This document shows, one piece after another, positions 49,540 through 58,894 of a DNA stretch of 64,000 bases. Positions within the stretch are counted from its first letter, which is position 1. Each line of letters starts with the position of its first letter. The notes beneath the pieces are model-generated. The model did not search any database, was not told where the DNA came from, and saw only the letters and a list, made by a program, of their open reading frames with translations. Origin of the DNA: Azospirillum melinis (lineage in GTDB: Bacteria > Pseudomonadota > Alphaproteobacteria > Azospirillales > Azospirillaceae); assembly GCF_013340935.1 (NCBI RefSeq), contig NZ_WHOS01000035.1:1-64000 (forward strand), read 5' to 3'. Position numbers and translations under genes: made by a program.

Positions 49540-50609
49540 GGACGCTGACCCTGCGGCTTGGAGGTGGAGGAGGTGGCCCCGGCAGGGCCGCCCTGGCTAC
49601 CGCCCTGGACGTTGCCGATGCCGGTGGTGCCGGAGTTCACGGTGCTGCCGGCGGCACCCGACGCGCCGGCCGGCGTGCCGATGGTGCTGGTGCCGAGAGC
49701 GGTGTCCGCCGACGGCGAGGCGCCGTGGCCGGTGACCGAGGCCGGGGCGGTGGACAGCGGCATGCCGATGCGGCCGGCGGCCGGTTTCGGTTCACCCAGG
49801 CGCTCCGATCCGCGTTCGGACTCCATGCGGCCGGCGAGATGGCCGGTGTTCACGCCCGACGAACCCGTCGTCGGGGTGTCGGCGCTCTGGGACGGCGTGC
49901 TGCGGCTGACGGATTCGCCGATGCCGCCTGCCATGCCTCGGCTGGAGGTGGAGCCGCGGCCCGTATCACGTCCTGTGTCTCGGCTCGTGTCGCGATTGCG
50001 GTCGCGGCCGGTGTCGTAGGAGGCACCGCGGGCGGTACGCACGGTCTGCGACGGGTGCGCAGTGCCGCGAAGCGAGGTCGAGGCGCGGTGCATGCGGCGG
50101 TCGCTGGAGCTTTTGAGGAAGCGCGCGGCGAGGAAGCCGACGGCGAAGGCCGCGCCGATGAACACCTCGGGCTGGCGGCGGGCAAAGCCTTCGACCTCGC
50201 CGACGATGTCGTCGACGGAGGCATCGCGCAGCATGTCGGCGACACGCTCGACGCGGCTGGCCGCCTGCTCGGCGTAATCGGCGACCACGCCGCCATTTTC
50301 CTCGTTCAGCTGCTCGGCGGCCTTGTGCAGGGCGTTGGCGACGCCGCCCAGCTGGTCGGCGGCGCGGCCGGTCTGCTGTTCCAGCAGCGAGCGGATGCGG
50401 CCCTGGGCGTTGCCCAGCGTCTCGCGCCCGGTGGACATCACGTCGTCGGCCGCGCGGTTCACGGTCTTCTTCATCTCATCGACGCTGCCGCCGATGTTGG
50501 AGCTGCCGGCAGCGAAATTTCCGGTCGACGAGCTTCCAGCGGTTGAACTTCCGGTGGTGGAGCCGGTCGGGGTCGGTCCGCCGGTGCCGGTCATGTCGCG
50601 GTTCGGCAT
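49536..50609 (-). CDS. YqjD/ElaB-like protein with long low-complexity tail
   Basis: The 357-residue product has a Ser/Thr/Gly-rich start, a helical ElaB/YqjD-like part (~40-150, VDEMKKTVNRAADDVMSTGRE, then helices with Ala/Gln heptads), one membrane helix (VFIGAAFAVGFLAARFL, ~150-167), and a long disordered C-terminal region with RDTSRDTGRDTGRG repeats and Gly/Ser/Thr/Pro-rich sequence. YqjD-type proteins tether ribosomes to the membrane in stationary phase; whether this one does is unknown. It heads a three-gene cluster and overlaps the next gene by four bases. Confidence 0.78.
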   Translation of the reverse strand: MPNRDMTGTGGPTPTGSTTGSSTAGSSSTGNFAAGSSNIGGSVDEMKKTVNRAADDVMSTGRETLGNAQGRIRSLLEQQTGRAADQLGGVANALHKAAEQLNEENGGVVADYAEQAASRVERVADMLRDASVDDIVGEVEGFARRQPEVFIGAAFAVGFLAARFLKSSSDRRMHRASTSLRGTAHPSQTVRTARGASYDTGRDRNRDTSRDTGRDTGRGSTSSRGMAGGIGESVSRSTPSQSADTPTTGSSGVNTGHLAGRMESERGSERLGEPKPAAGRIGMPLSTAPASVTGHGASPSADTALGTSTIGTPAGASGAAGSTVNSGTTGIGNVQGGSQGGPAGATSSTSKPQGQRP

Positions 50610-50817
50610 CTTGTCTTTCCTCCTCGGGGATTCCGGTATTCCGTGGCTCCGCGCCTGCGGTTATCGAACCGCCCGTTGCGGAAGCGGGTGTCGGGAAGTG
50701 AAACACCGGCCAAGCCTCCGGGGTTCCACGCACGCACCGCGCGAAATGGACAGTTTCTTCGATTGTGCTAAACTTTGCCGCGAACAAGTTGGTTCGGCCG
50801 GACCGGAGGGTGGCGGC

Positions 50818-52047
50818 ATGAGCGTTTTCAGCGTGGTGGCCGACGGTCAGGCCGGACTTTTCCGCCTGCAGCAGGCGAAGAAGCCGTGGGAGAAGGAACT
50901 GCAGGCCAAGGACGCCCACGGCCAACTCGCCCAGAAGGCGGAGCGTGCGCAGGCGCTGACCCAGGCCGCTGCCAAATGGCAGAGCGACCATGCCAGCGCC
51001 CAGGCGGCGCTGGAGGAGGCGAGGCGGGTCGGCGGGCCCAAGCAGGCGGCTGCCGCGCGGCTTGAGCAGGTCGAACGCAAGATCGAGCAGTTGAAGCTGG
51101 CGATGCGCTTTGCCCAGGGCGATCCGCAGAAGCTGGCGACCCTGGCGCGGGAGGCGGCGCTGCTGGCGCGCGAGGCCGGGCGCGCCGCCAAGGAATATGG
51201 GGCCGGGATCAAGGCTGCGGCAGAGTTGGGGCTGCCGGGCGATGCCGGCGCCGCCACCGGCGGCGGCACGATGCTGTCGTCGGAGACGACGATCACCCGC
51301 ACGACCACCAGCCTGACCCTGCAACAGACCGAGGTGACGCTGACCATCGGCATCTCGACGGGGGAGGGGGCGTCGGCCGCCGGTTCCGCGGAAAGCGCCG
51401 CCGACCTGATGGCGGCCGATGCCGGCGCCGATGCGGATGCGCAGTCCGCGGGAGCGGCGGAGATGAGGGATGGCAAACTGCCCGCCGACATCGCCCGCAT
51501 GGTGGAGGATGTGCTGTCGGGCCTGGACAACGGTGGGATGACTGCCGCCAGCCCGTCAGGCGCCGATCCGTCCGCCACCGGCCAGCCTGCCGCCGGCCAC
51601 TCCGCCGCTCCGACGGCCGGTACCGGCGGGCGAAGCGCGATGATCCAGCAGCTGATGGCCGACAACGCCATGAAGATGTCGCGCTACCGCGAGGCCGACA
51701 TTTTCGGCCAGCGGGTGGAGGGGGTGCTCGCCACTTCCAAGCGCATCATCGGCGAGGCGAAGGCCGCCAACATGCTGGACGAGTCGGAAAAACGGCGGCG
51801 CGAGCGGCGGGAAGGTTTCAAGGCCGACGACAAGATGGTCGACGCCGCCCAGAAGGAGGTCAACGCCCTGCGCGCCGCGGCACTCGGGTCGGCCAAGGAG
51901 CTTGGGCAGGCGCTCGGGGCCGCCGGCACGACCGACAACGCTGCGGAGGGGGCGGATGGCGCGGATGGTGCGGCCTTATCGACCGCCGCCGCCTCGGCTG
52001 CACAGCCGGCCTCCCAGTCGGCTGCCGTGCTGAATCTGCTGGCGTGA
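50818..52047 (+). CDS. Hypothetical coiled-coil protein
   Basis: The 409-residue product starts MSVFSVVADGQAGLFRLQQAK and has a long charged coiled coil (~15-130), a Thr/Ser-rich middle (SSETTITRTTTSLTLQQTEVTLTI near 165), an Ala/Gly-rich disordered stretch (~190-285), and a second helical segment (~290-370, with SEKRRRERREGF). No signal peptide or membrane helix. I do not know the family; the Ala-rich C-terminus recalls secreted or cell-cycle scaffold proteins but that is not evidence. GGAGG precedes ATG 50818. Longer in-frame extension to 50323 overlaps the opposite-strand gene and is rejected. Confidence 0.7.
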   Translation: MSVFSVVADGQAGLFRLQQAKKPWEKELQAKDAHGQLAQKAERAQALTQAAAKWQSDHASAQAALEEARRVGGPKQAAAARLEQVERKIEQLKLAMRFAQGDPQKLATLAREAALLAREAGRAAKEYGAGIKAAAELGLPGDAGAATGGGTMLSSETTITRTTTSLTLQQTEVTLTIGISTGEGASAAGSAESAADLMAADAGADADAQSAGAAEMRDGKLPADIARMVEDVLSGLDNGGMTAASPSGADPSATGQPAAGHSAAPTAGTGGRSAMIQQLMADNAMKMSRYREADIFGQRVEGVLATSKRIIGEAKAANMLDESEKRRRERREGFKADDKMVDAAQKEVNALRAAALGSAKELGQALGAAGTTDNAAEGADGADGAALSTAAASAAQPASQSAAVLNLLA

Positions 52048-52207
52048 GCGCGGCCGGTCCGGTGCCGGCCGCCTGCTACCATTTCTCCATACGCTGCGCT
52101 GCGACATTGTGTTGACCGGCTCGCGCGGAAGACGCGATAACCGATGAACCAAGACTCCCGGAGAGGAGTCTGCGAACCGAGCGCAAGAGAATGGGACACG
52201 CAACGAG

Positions 52208-54367
52208 ATGAGCAACTGGATCCGCCGTGGCGGCCTCGAAATCGCCCGCCCGCTGTACGACTTCATCAATGACGAGGCGCTGCCGGGGACCGGTGTCGAC
52301 GCCGACCGTCTCTGGACCGGCCTCGACCAGCTCCTGCACGAGCTGGCGCCGCGCAACAAGGCTCTGCTGGACAAGCGCGACAGCCTGCAGGCGCAGATCG
52401 ACGGGTGGCACACCGCCCGCCGCGGCAAGCTCTTCGATCAGGCCGAATACGAGTCCTTCCTGCGCGAGATCGGCTATCTGGTGCCGGAGGGCGGCGACTT
52501 CGCCGTCGGCACCGGCAACGTCGATCCGGAAATCGCCTATCTCGCCGGCCCGCAGCTGGTGGTGCCGATCACCAATGCCCGCTATGCCCTGAACGCCGCC
52601 AACGCGCGCTGGGGCAGCCTGTACGACGCGCTGTACGGCACCGACGCCATCCCCGGCATCCCGGCGGCCGGCGGGTATGACGCCGCCCGCGGCGCGCAGG
52701 TGATCGCCTGGGCCCGCAAGTTCCTCGACGACAGCGTTCCGCTGGCCGACGGCAGCCATGCCGACGCCGCCGGCTATGCGGTCGAGGGCGACGCGCTGGC
52801 GGTGACGCTGAAGGACGGCCGCAAGACCGGCCTGAAGGACAAGGCCGCCTTCGTCGGCTGGCAGGGCGAGGCCTCGGCGCCGTCGGCCGTGCTGCTGGTG
52901 CAGAACGGCACCTACATCGAGATCCGCATCGACCGCAACAGCGTGATCGGCAAGGACGATGCCGCCGGCGTCGCCGACGTCGTGCTGGAAGCGGCACTGT
53001 CGACCATCCAGGACTGCGAGGATTCCGTCGCCGCCGTGGATGCGGAGGACAAGGTCGTCGCCTACCGCAACTGGCTGGGCCTGATGAAGGGCACGCTGGA
53101 GGCCAGCTTCCCCAAGGGCGACAGGACCGTCGTCCGCAAGCTGAACCCCGACCGCGTCTACACCACCCCGACCGGCAGCGTCACCCTGCATGGCCGCAGC
53201 CTGCTGCTGGTCCGCAACGTCGGCCATCTGATGACCATCGACATGGTCAAGCTGTCCGACGGCAGCGAGGCGCCGGAAGGCATCCTCGACGGCGTCTTTA
53301 CCTCGCTGATCGCGCTGCACGATCTGAAGGCCGAGGGGGGCTTGCGCAACAGCCGCGCCGGCTCGGTCTACATCGTGAAGCCGAAGATGCACGGGCCGGA
53401 GGAGGTCGCCTTCGCCGACGAGCTGTTCGGCCGCGTCGAGGATCTGCTGGGCATGGCCCGCAACACCCTCAAGGTCGGCATCATGGACGAGGAGCGGCGC
53501 ACCAGCGTCAACCTCAAGGAGTGCATCCGCGCCGCCAAGGACCGGGTGGTGTTCATCAACACCGGCTTCCTGGACCGCACCGGCGACGAGATCCACACCT
53601 CGATGGAGGCCGGCCCGGTCGTCCGCAAGGCGGCGATGAAGGCCACCAAGTGGATTTCCGCCTATGAGGACAACAATGTCGATGTCGGGCTGCGCGCCGG
53701 TCTGAAGGGCCGCGCCCAGATCGGCAAGGGCATGTGGGCGATGCCCGACCTGATGGCCGACATGCTGGTCGCCAAGATCGGCCATCCGAAGGCCGGCGCC
53801 AACACCGCCTGGGTGCCGTCGCCGACCGCCGCCACCCTGCACGCCACCCACTATCACGCCGTGAACGTGGCCGAGGTGCAGGACCAGCTGGCCAAGCGGC
53901 AGGCCGCCGCCCTGTCAGACATCCTGACCATCCCGCTCGCCGACCGCCCCAACTGGTCGGAGGACGAGATCCGGCAGGAGCTGGAGAACAACGCCCAGGG
54001 CATCCTCGGCTATGTGGTGCGCTGGATCGACCAGGGCGTCGGCTGCTCAAAGGTGCCGGACATCCATGACGTCGGGCTGATGGAAGACCGCGCCACCCTG
54101 CGCATCTCCAGCCAGCACATCGCCAACTGGCTGCATCACGGCATCTGCACCGAGGCCCAGGTGATGGAGGTCATGAAGCGCATGGCCGCCGTCGTCGACA
54201 AGCAGAATGCCGGCGACCCGCTGTACAAGCCGATGGCCGGCAACTTCGACGGCAGCATCGCCTTCCAGGCTGCCTGCGATCTGGTGTTCAAGGGCCGCGT
54301 CCAGCCGAACGGCTACACCGAGCCGGTCCTGCATGCGCGCCGCCGTCAGGTGAAGGCGGCAGTCTGA
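52208..54367 (+). CDS. glcB: Malate synthase G
   Basis: The 719-residue product condenses glyoxylate with acetyl-CoA to malate. It matches the G isoform in length and order: the N-terminal helical clasp, a beta insertion (~130-260), the TIM-barrel catalytic part with VDAEDKVVAYRNWLGLM, the Arg in MDEERRTSVNLKE, GFLDRTGDEIHTSMEAGP, and the C-terminal Cys/Asp region around YVVRWIDQGVGCSKVPDIHDVGLMEDRATLRIS. Isocitrate lyase is not in the window, so it may serve glycolate/glyoxylate use or a glyoxylate shunt encoded elsewhere. No strong ribosome site precedes ATG 52208. Confidence 0.96.
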   Translation: MSNWIRRGGLEIARPLYDFINDEALPGTGVDADRLWTGLDQLLHELAPRNKALLDKRDSLQAQIDGWHTARRGKLFDQAEYESFLREIGYLVPEGGDFAVGTGNVDPEIAYLAGPQLVVPITNARYALNAANARWGSLYDALYGTDAIPGIPAAGGYDAARGAQVIAWARKFLDDSVPLADGSHADAAGYAVEGDALAVTLKDGRKTGLKDKAAFVGWQGEASAPSAVLLVQNGTYIEIRIDRNSVIGKDDAAGVADVVLEAALSTIQDCEDSVAAVDAEDKVVAYRNWLGLMKGTLEASFPKGDRTVVRKLNPDRVYTTPTGSVTLHGRSLLLVRNVGHLMTIDMVKLSDGSEAPEGILDGVFTSLIALHDLKAEGGLRNSRAGSVYIVKPKMHGPEEVAFADELFGRVEDLLGMARNTLKVGIMDEERRTSVNLKECIRAAKDRVVFINTGFLDRTGDEIHTSMEAGPVVRKAAMKATKWISAYEDNNVDVGLRAGLKGRAQIGKGMWAMPDLMADMLVAKIGHPKAGANTAWVPSPTAATLHATHYHAVNVAEVQDQLAKRQAAALSDILTIPLADRPNWSEDEIRQELENNAQGILGYVVRWIDQGVGCSKVPDIHDVGLMEDRATLRISSQHIANWLHHGICTEAQVMEVMKRMAAVVDKQNAGDPLYKPMAGNFDGSIAFQAACDLVFKGRVQPNGYTEPVLHARRRQVKAAV

Positions 54368-54376
54368 GGGTGATTT

Positions 54377-54405
54377 TGCTGCGGGGGGCGTCGCTCCCCG
54401 CAGCA
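54377..54405. terminator. Bidirectional hairpin after glcB
   Basis: TGCTGCGGGG pairs perfectly with CCCCGCAGCA across nine bases, between the glcB stop (54367) and the stop of the convergent methyltransferase gene (54407). T runs are poor on both sides, but the position fits shared termination. Confidence 0.6.
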
Positions 54406-54406
54406 T

Positions 54407-55729
54407 CTAACCCGCGTGCCCAATCTCCAGAATCCGCACCGCCACCTGCTTGGTGTAGGGGCTGGCGGCGAAATACTCGTAGCGGACCGCGTTCTCGGCG
54501 ACGAACTCCTGGAACGCCCGGTACTCGTCGTCGCGCCAGCTGCGGTTGCCGATATATTCGTCGAAGACGATGATCGTTCCCGGACGCACCCGGTCGGCCA
54601 GCGCGGTCAGCACGGTGCGGGCCGAGGCGTAGATGTCGCTGTCGACATTGACGAAGCGCACCGGCCCCGGATGGGCCGACAGGAACGGCGGCAGGCTATC
54701 CTCGAACCAGCCGACATGCAGGCGGGCGTTGTCGCGCACCGGCGGCAGCTGGCTGCCGGTGGTCAGCACGCCGCGGGGAGAGTTGACCCAGCCCTCCGGC
54801 AGCCCTTCGAACGAATCGAAGCCGTGGACTTCCTGGCCTGCCACGTCGGCGATGTGGTCGAGCGAGGTGCCGCGCCGCACGCCGAACTCCAGCACCAGAC
54901 CGGGCGTGGCGGCGCAGGCGACCGCGTGACGCAGCAGCCGGCCGCTGTTGCCGAACAGCCGGAAGTCGGCGGAGAGCTTGGGCAGCAGCGCCTTGACCCC
55001 GTCCGGCAGCGGGCGGCGCTTCGGGTTGTCGCCGACCTCCGCCTCCTCTACCGCGTCGGCCTCGGCATCCCGGCCGAGCAGCCGCAGGGTGGCGGCGAGA
55101 TAGCCCCAGTATTTGCCGGCGGCGCCGCCGCAGCGGGTGGCGCGGCACAGGCGGCGCAGGGCTTCGTCCGGGCCATGGTCGTGCAGGGCCTGGGCGTGGC
55201 TGCCGAACCAGCCGGCGGCATGCTCGGGATCGTCGGCCAGCAGCGCGTCGAAATGGGCCAGCGCCTCCCCGTCACGCCCGAGATAGGCTGCGGCGGTGGC
55301 GGCCTCGAAGCGGATGTCGGGGGAGAGGTCGCCGGCGGCCAGCGCCTCGCGCGTCAGGGCAATCGCGTCGCTGTAGCGGGCGTCGCGGCGCAGGGCTCCG
55401 GCCAGCGCCGCGGTCAGGTCGGGGCGTCCGGGGGCGACGCGCAGCGCGCGCTCCAACCAGGTGACGGCGGGGAAGGGGGCGTTGTCGGCCTGATGGGCCC
55501 TGGCGAGCATGGCCAGCCGGTCGGCGTCTCCGGGGCTGTCGGCCAGCACCCGGCGCAGGCAGGCGACGGCGGCGGCCGGACCGCGATGGCCCAGATGGGC
55601 CAACCCCAGCAGATGGAGCCGCTCGATCCCGGAGGACGAGGGTGCGCCGCGGAGCAGGCGCAGGGCGGGGCGGTAACGGCGCGCGTCGATCAGGGCGCGC
55701 GCCTCGTCCAGTACGGTATCAGCGGTCAA
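54407..55729 (-). CDS. TPR-domain SAM-dependent methyltransferase, TylF/MycF-like
   Basis: The 440-residue product fuses N-terminal TPR-like helical repeats (~1-235; e.g. YRPALRLLRGAP, RLHLLGLAHLGHRGPAAAVACLRRVLAD-type pairs) to a class I methyltransferase (~255-435). The SAM-binding motif is VLEFGVRRGTSLDHIA, followed by GFDSFEGLPE and the acidic FVNVDSDIYASA. The GFDSFEGLPE element is typical of TylF/MycF sugar O-methyltransferases and related glycan-modifying enzymes. It may methylate a surface polysaccharide or flagellin glycan. It follows a PmtA-like gene on the same strand with a 12-base gap. Confidence 0.83.
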   Translation of the reverse strand: MTADTVLDEARALIDARRYRPALRLLRGAPSSSGIERLHLLGLAHLGHRGPAAAVACLRRVLADSPGDADRLAMLARAHQADNAPFPAVTWLERALRVAPGRPDLTAALAGALRRDARYSDAIALTREALAAGDLSPDIRFEAATAAAYLGRDGEALAHFDALLADDPEHAAGWFGSHAQALHDHGPDEALRRLCRATRCGGAAGKYWGYLAATLRLLGRDAEADAVEEAEVGDNPKRRPLPDGVKALLPKLSADFRLFGNSGRLLRHAVACAATPGLVLEFGVRRGTSLDHIADVAGQEVHGFDSFEGLPEGWVNSPRGVLTTGSQLPPVRDNARLHVGWFEDSLPPFLSAHPGPVRFVNVDSDIYASARTVLTALADRVRPGTIIVFDEYIGNRSWRDDEYRAFQEFVAENAVRYEYFAASPYTKQVAVRILEIGHAG

Positions 55730-55741
55730 AATGACTCGTCG

Positions 55742-56317
55742 TCAGGGCAGCCTGCGGAAGGTCCAGACCGACGCCGGGGGCAGGTTCCGGGCGATCCAGG
55801 CATGGCGCCGCGGCTTCAGCCGCAGCCGCCGGATCAGTTCCGGATTGACCGGGGCGAAGGGACCGTAGGTGAATTGCACGAAAACGCCGTCGGGCGCCAG
55901 CACGGAAAAGGCGCCGCGCACGATCCGCGCCTGTACCGACAGCGGCATGGCGATCAGCGGCAGGCCGGAGACCACCGCGTCGCAAGTCTCCCAGCCATGG
56001 GCCTGGACGATGCGGTGGACCCGCGTGGCGTCGCCGCGCACAACCGCGGCGCTGGGGTGCAGCATCGACAGATGATCGACGAAGGCGGGGTCGAGTTCCA
56101 CCATCAGCAGATTGTCGGGCGTGACGCCATGGGCCAGCAGCGCCGAGGTGACGGGACCGGTGCCCGGCCCCAGCTCCACCACACGCCGCGTGGGGCCGCA
56201 CTGGGCGGCTTTGGCCATCGCGCGGCACAGTTCAGGTCCGCTTGGAGTTACCGACGCGACCTTCAGTGGTGAGCGAATCCAGCGCTCGACAAAAAGCTTG
56301 CGCTCAGCAAGTGACAT
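55742..56317 (-). CDS. pmtA: Phospholipid N-methyltransferase-like protein
   Basis: The 191-residue product is a small class I SAM-dependent methyltransferase with VVELGPGTGPVTSALL (motif I, ~48-63), VELDPAF (motif II), GDATRVH and VVSGLPLIAMP (motif IV, as in PmtA). The Sinorhizobium/Rhodobacter PmtA family converts phosphatidylethanolamine to phosphatidylcholine at the inner membrane; the N-terminal amphipathic helix (SLAERKLFVERWIRSP) would dock on it. KsgA-like rRNA methyltransferases are the alternative, but the length and motif IV fit PmtA better. GGGAGG precedes ATG 56317. Confidence 0.75.
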   Translation of the reverse strand: MSLAERKLFVERWIRSPLKVASVTPSGPELCRAMAKAAQCGPTRRVVELGPGTGPVTSALLAHGVTPDNLLMVELDPAFVDHLSMLHPSAAVVRGDATRVHRIVQAHGWETCDAVVSGLPLIAMPLSVQARIVRGAFSVLAPDGVFVQFTYGPFAPVNPELIRRLRLKPRRHAWIARNLPPASVWTFRRLP

Positions 56318-56417
56318 CGACCGACCTCCCAACAGACGCCCGATCAAATCCTCGGCTCTGCATAACCCCTTTCTACTAAGTTACGTTTCATTGCGCCAGC
56401 CGAATGGATTTTGAATG

Positions 56418-56435
56418 ATCGTTTAACAAAACGAT
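56418..56435. promoter_or_regulatory. Inverted repeat in the divergent pmtA / chemoreceptor gap
   Basis: ATCGTTT-AACA-AAACGAT is a perfect 7-base inverted repeat with a four-base spacer, in an AT-rich stretch between the two divergent genes. It could be an operator or a small hairpin; no regulator can be named. Confidence 0.4.
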
Positions 56436-56604
56436 GAAGATCCTGTGTCGGTTTGTTAACAGTTTGCCAATAGGATTATACGTGTACGGCGCCATGGCCG
56501 GTCGCTCCATCGGGTGGAAACCATCCGCAGGACGGAGCGGCCGATCCGCTCGCCGGTGAAGCCGGGCCAACCGGCACCTTGGTCTGCACGGGAGGGGTAC
56601 AACT

Positions 56605-58755
56605 TTGAATAGATTGCTTCTGCGTCACAAAATTCCCGGCGCGGTGGTCGGATCGGCGGTGCTGACGGCGCTGCTGCTCGGCAGTTTCGCCTATTCCGCG
56701 GCCACCGACCGTCTGCGCACCGCGGCTCAGGACAAGCTGGTGGCGTTGGCGGACGCCCGCGCCGCCAGTGTCCAGTCCTATCTGGAAGGGTTGGAGGGCG
56801 ACATCGTCCTCACAGCCAACACGCGCTCGATGCGGGACGCTGCGGTGGCGCTGGGCAATGGCTGGAGGATCGAGGGCGACCGCGGCGACCCCGGCACCCT
56901 CTTGCGCAAGCGCTATGTCGACGACAACCCCAACCCGCCGGCCGAGCGCTACAAGATGGAGAAGCCGGAGGGCAGCACCATGTACGACATGGCGCATCTG
57001 CGGCTCCATTCCTGGATGACCGACCTGATGCTGCGCCGCGGGCTGGCCGACGTCCTGCTTCTGTCGCAGGATGGAACAGTGGTCTACAGCGCCGCGAAGG
57101 GCGGCGATTTCGGCAAGCCGGCCGCCGACGGTCCGCTTGCCGCGCTGGCCGACTCGGTGAAGCGCGATCCCAAGCCGGACGAGGCCCGGACGGCCGACTT
57201 CAGCGCCTATGCGCCGGCCGGCGGCGCCCCGTCGGCCTTCCTCGCCGCCCCGGTGGCGCTGCGCCAGCCGGACGGCAGCGTGCAGATTCTGGCGACCCTG
57301 ATTTTCCGCATCGAGGCGAATGGGCTCGACCGTATCATGCGCGCCACCGGCGGCATGGGCGACAGCGGCGACACCTTCCTGATCGGGGAGGATGGCAGGC
57401 TGCGCAGCACGCCGCGATTCGCGAGAGGGATGGCGGTGCTGAAGCCCTATGAGGGCGGTGCCATGGGCGTCATCAGGAGCGATCCCGACCACACCGGCGT
57501 GGTCGAGGCGACCAACATCTCCGGCGACGTCCCCGCCCTGACCGCCTATCGGCCGATGACGCACAACGGCATCCAGTGGCTGGTGCTGGCCGAGGCCGGC
57601 GTCGACGAGATTCTGGCGCCGGTCAGGTCGATGCGCGACAACATGATCGGCGCCGGGACTGCACTGCTGCTGGTTATCTGCCTTGGCGGCGTGCTGTTCG
57701 CCCGCGGCATCACCCGCCCGTTGTCGTCGATGTGCGACGCCATGCAGCGTCTGGCCCAGGGCGAGCGTGCGCTGGCCGTGCCGGCGCAGGAGCGCCATGA
57801 CGAGATCGGCCGGATGGCCGGGGCCATGCAGGTCTTCAAGGAGGCGCTGATCAGGGCCGACGACCTTCATGCCGAGCAGGAGCGGGTCCGCGCGCTGCGC
57901 GAGGAACGCACCCGCCAGCTGGAACGGGTGACCGACGGCTTCGATGCGCGGGTCGGCGGCATCGTCCGCGCGGTGGCCAGCGCCGCCGGCGGGCTGGAGG
58001 TGACGGCCAGATCGATGAGCGACGGCGCCGACCGCACGCTGCACGAGGCGACCAGCGTCGCCGCGGCGGCCGACCAGACGGCGAGCAATGTCGGGACGGT
58101 GGCGTCGGCGGCCAACCAGCTGCGCGCCTCCATCGGCGACATCGGCCGCCACATCGAGGAATCGGGCCGGATCACCCAGGCCGCCATCGGCGCCGCCGCG
58201 CAGGCCGGCGAAACCATGCGCGCCGTGGTGGAGACCGCCGGCCGCATCGGCACGGTCGTTCAGCTGATCCACGACATCGCGGCGCAGACCAACCTGCTGG
58301 CGCTGAACGCCACCATCGAAGCGGCACGGGCGGGGGAAGCGGGCAAGGGCTTCGCCGTGGTCGCCAACGAGGTCAAGCATCTGGCCGCGCAGACCGCCAA
58401 GGCCACCGACGAGATCGGCAGCCAGATCGGCACCATGCAGTCGGTGACGGACGGTGCCGCGGCCTCCATCGGCCAGATCGCGACGGTGATCGAGGACATG
58501 GGCCGCATCTCCAGCATCGTCGCCGGCGCCATCGAGGAACAGGGCACGGCGACGATGGACATCGCCGCCAATGCCGAGCAGGCGGCCAAGGCGACGCAAT
58601 CGGTCACGGCGATCATCGACGGGGTGGCGCGATCCGCCGATACGACCAAGACGGTTGCCGGAGAGGTGCTGGTCTCGTCCCAGGATCTGACCCGGCAGGC
58701 CGGGCATCTCAGGGCGGAGATCGAGCGCTTCCTGGCCGACATCAAGGCCGCGTGA
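56605..58755 (+). CDS. Methyl-accepting chemotaxis protein
   Basis: The 716-residue product is a transmembrane chemoreceptor: a first membrane helix (~10-32), a large periplasmic sensor (~33-345, probably a dCACHE-type fold), a second helix (~347-370), HAMP (~370-425), and a cytoplasmic signalling domain with the highly conserved hairpin tip AAQTNLLALNATIEAARAGE and VVANEVKHLA. It signals through CheW/CheA to the flagella. Start is TTG 56605: GGGAGGGG lies seven to eight bases upstream, and no better ATG exists before the first helix. The sensor ligand is unknown. Confidence 0.92.
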   Translation: MNRLLLRHKIPGAVVGSAVLTALLLGSFAYSAATDRLRTAAQDKLVALADARAASVQSYLEGLEGDIVLTANTRSMRDAAVALGNGWRIEGDRGDPGTLLRKRYVDDNPNPPAERYKMEKPEGSTMYDMAHLRLHSWMTDLMLRRGLADVLLLSQDGTVVYSAAKGGDFGKPAADGPLAALADSVKRDPKPDEARTADFSAYAPAGGAPSAFLAAPVALRQPDGSVQILATLIFRIEANGLDRIMRATGGMGDSGDTFLIGEDGRLRSTPRFARGMAVLKPYEGGAMGVIRSDPDHTGVVEATNISGDVPALTAYRPMTHNGIQWLVLAEAGVDEILAPVRSMRDNMIGAGTALLLVICLGGVLFARGITRPLSSMCDAMQRLAQGERALAVPAQERHDEIGRMAGAMQVFKEALIRADDLHAEQERVRALREERTRQLERVTDGFDARVGGIVRAVASAAGGLEVTARSMSDGADRTLHEATSVAAAADQTASNVGTVASAANQLRASIGDIGRHIEESGRITQAAIGAAAQAGETMRAVVETAGRIGTVVQLIHDIAAQTNLLALNATIEAARAGEAGKGFAVVANEVKHLAAQTAKATDEIGSQIGTMQSVTDGAAASIGQIATVIEDMGRISSIVAGAIEEQGTATMDIAANAEQAAKATQSVTAIIDGVARSADTTKTVAGEVLVSSQDLTRQAGHLRAEIERFLADIKAA

Positions 58756-58894
58756 GGGGCGGGACCCACCAGCGACAGCGAAGCCGGCATGGCCCGTTCT
58801 CCTTTTCTTCTCACTGTGCCGTTGACAGAGCCGCAACGGCCGGGGCACCGTTGCGGGGCCGGAAGGACCGGAAACAAGGGGACCGGAACAGGAC

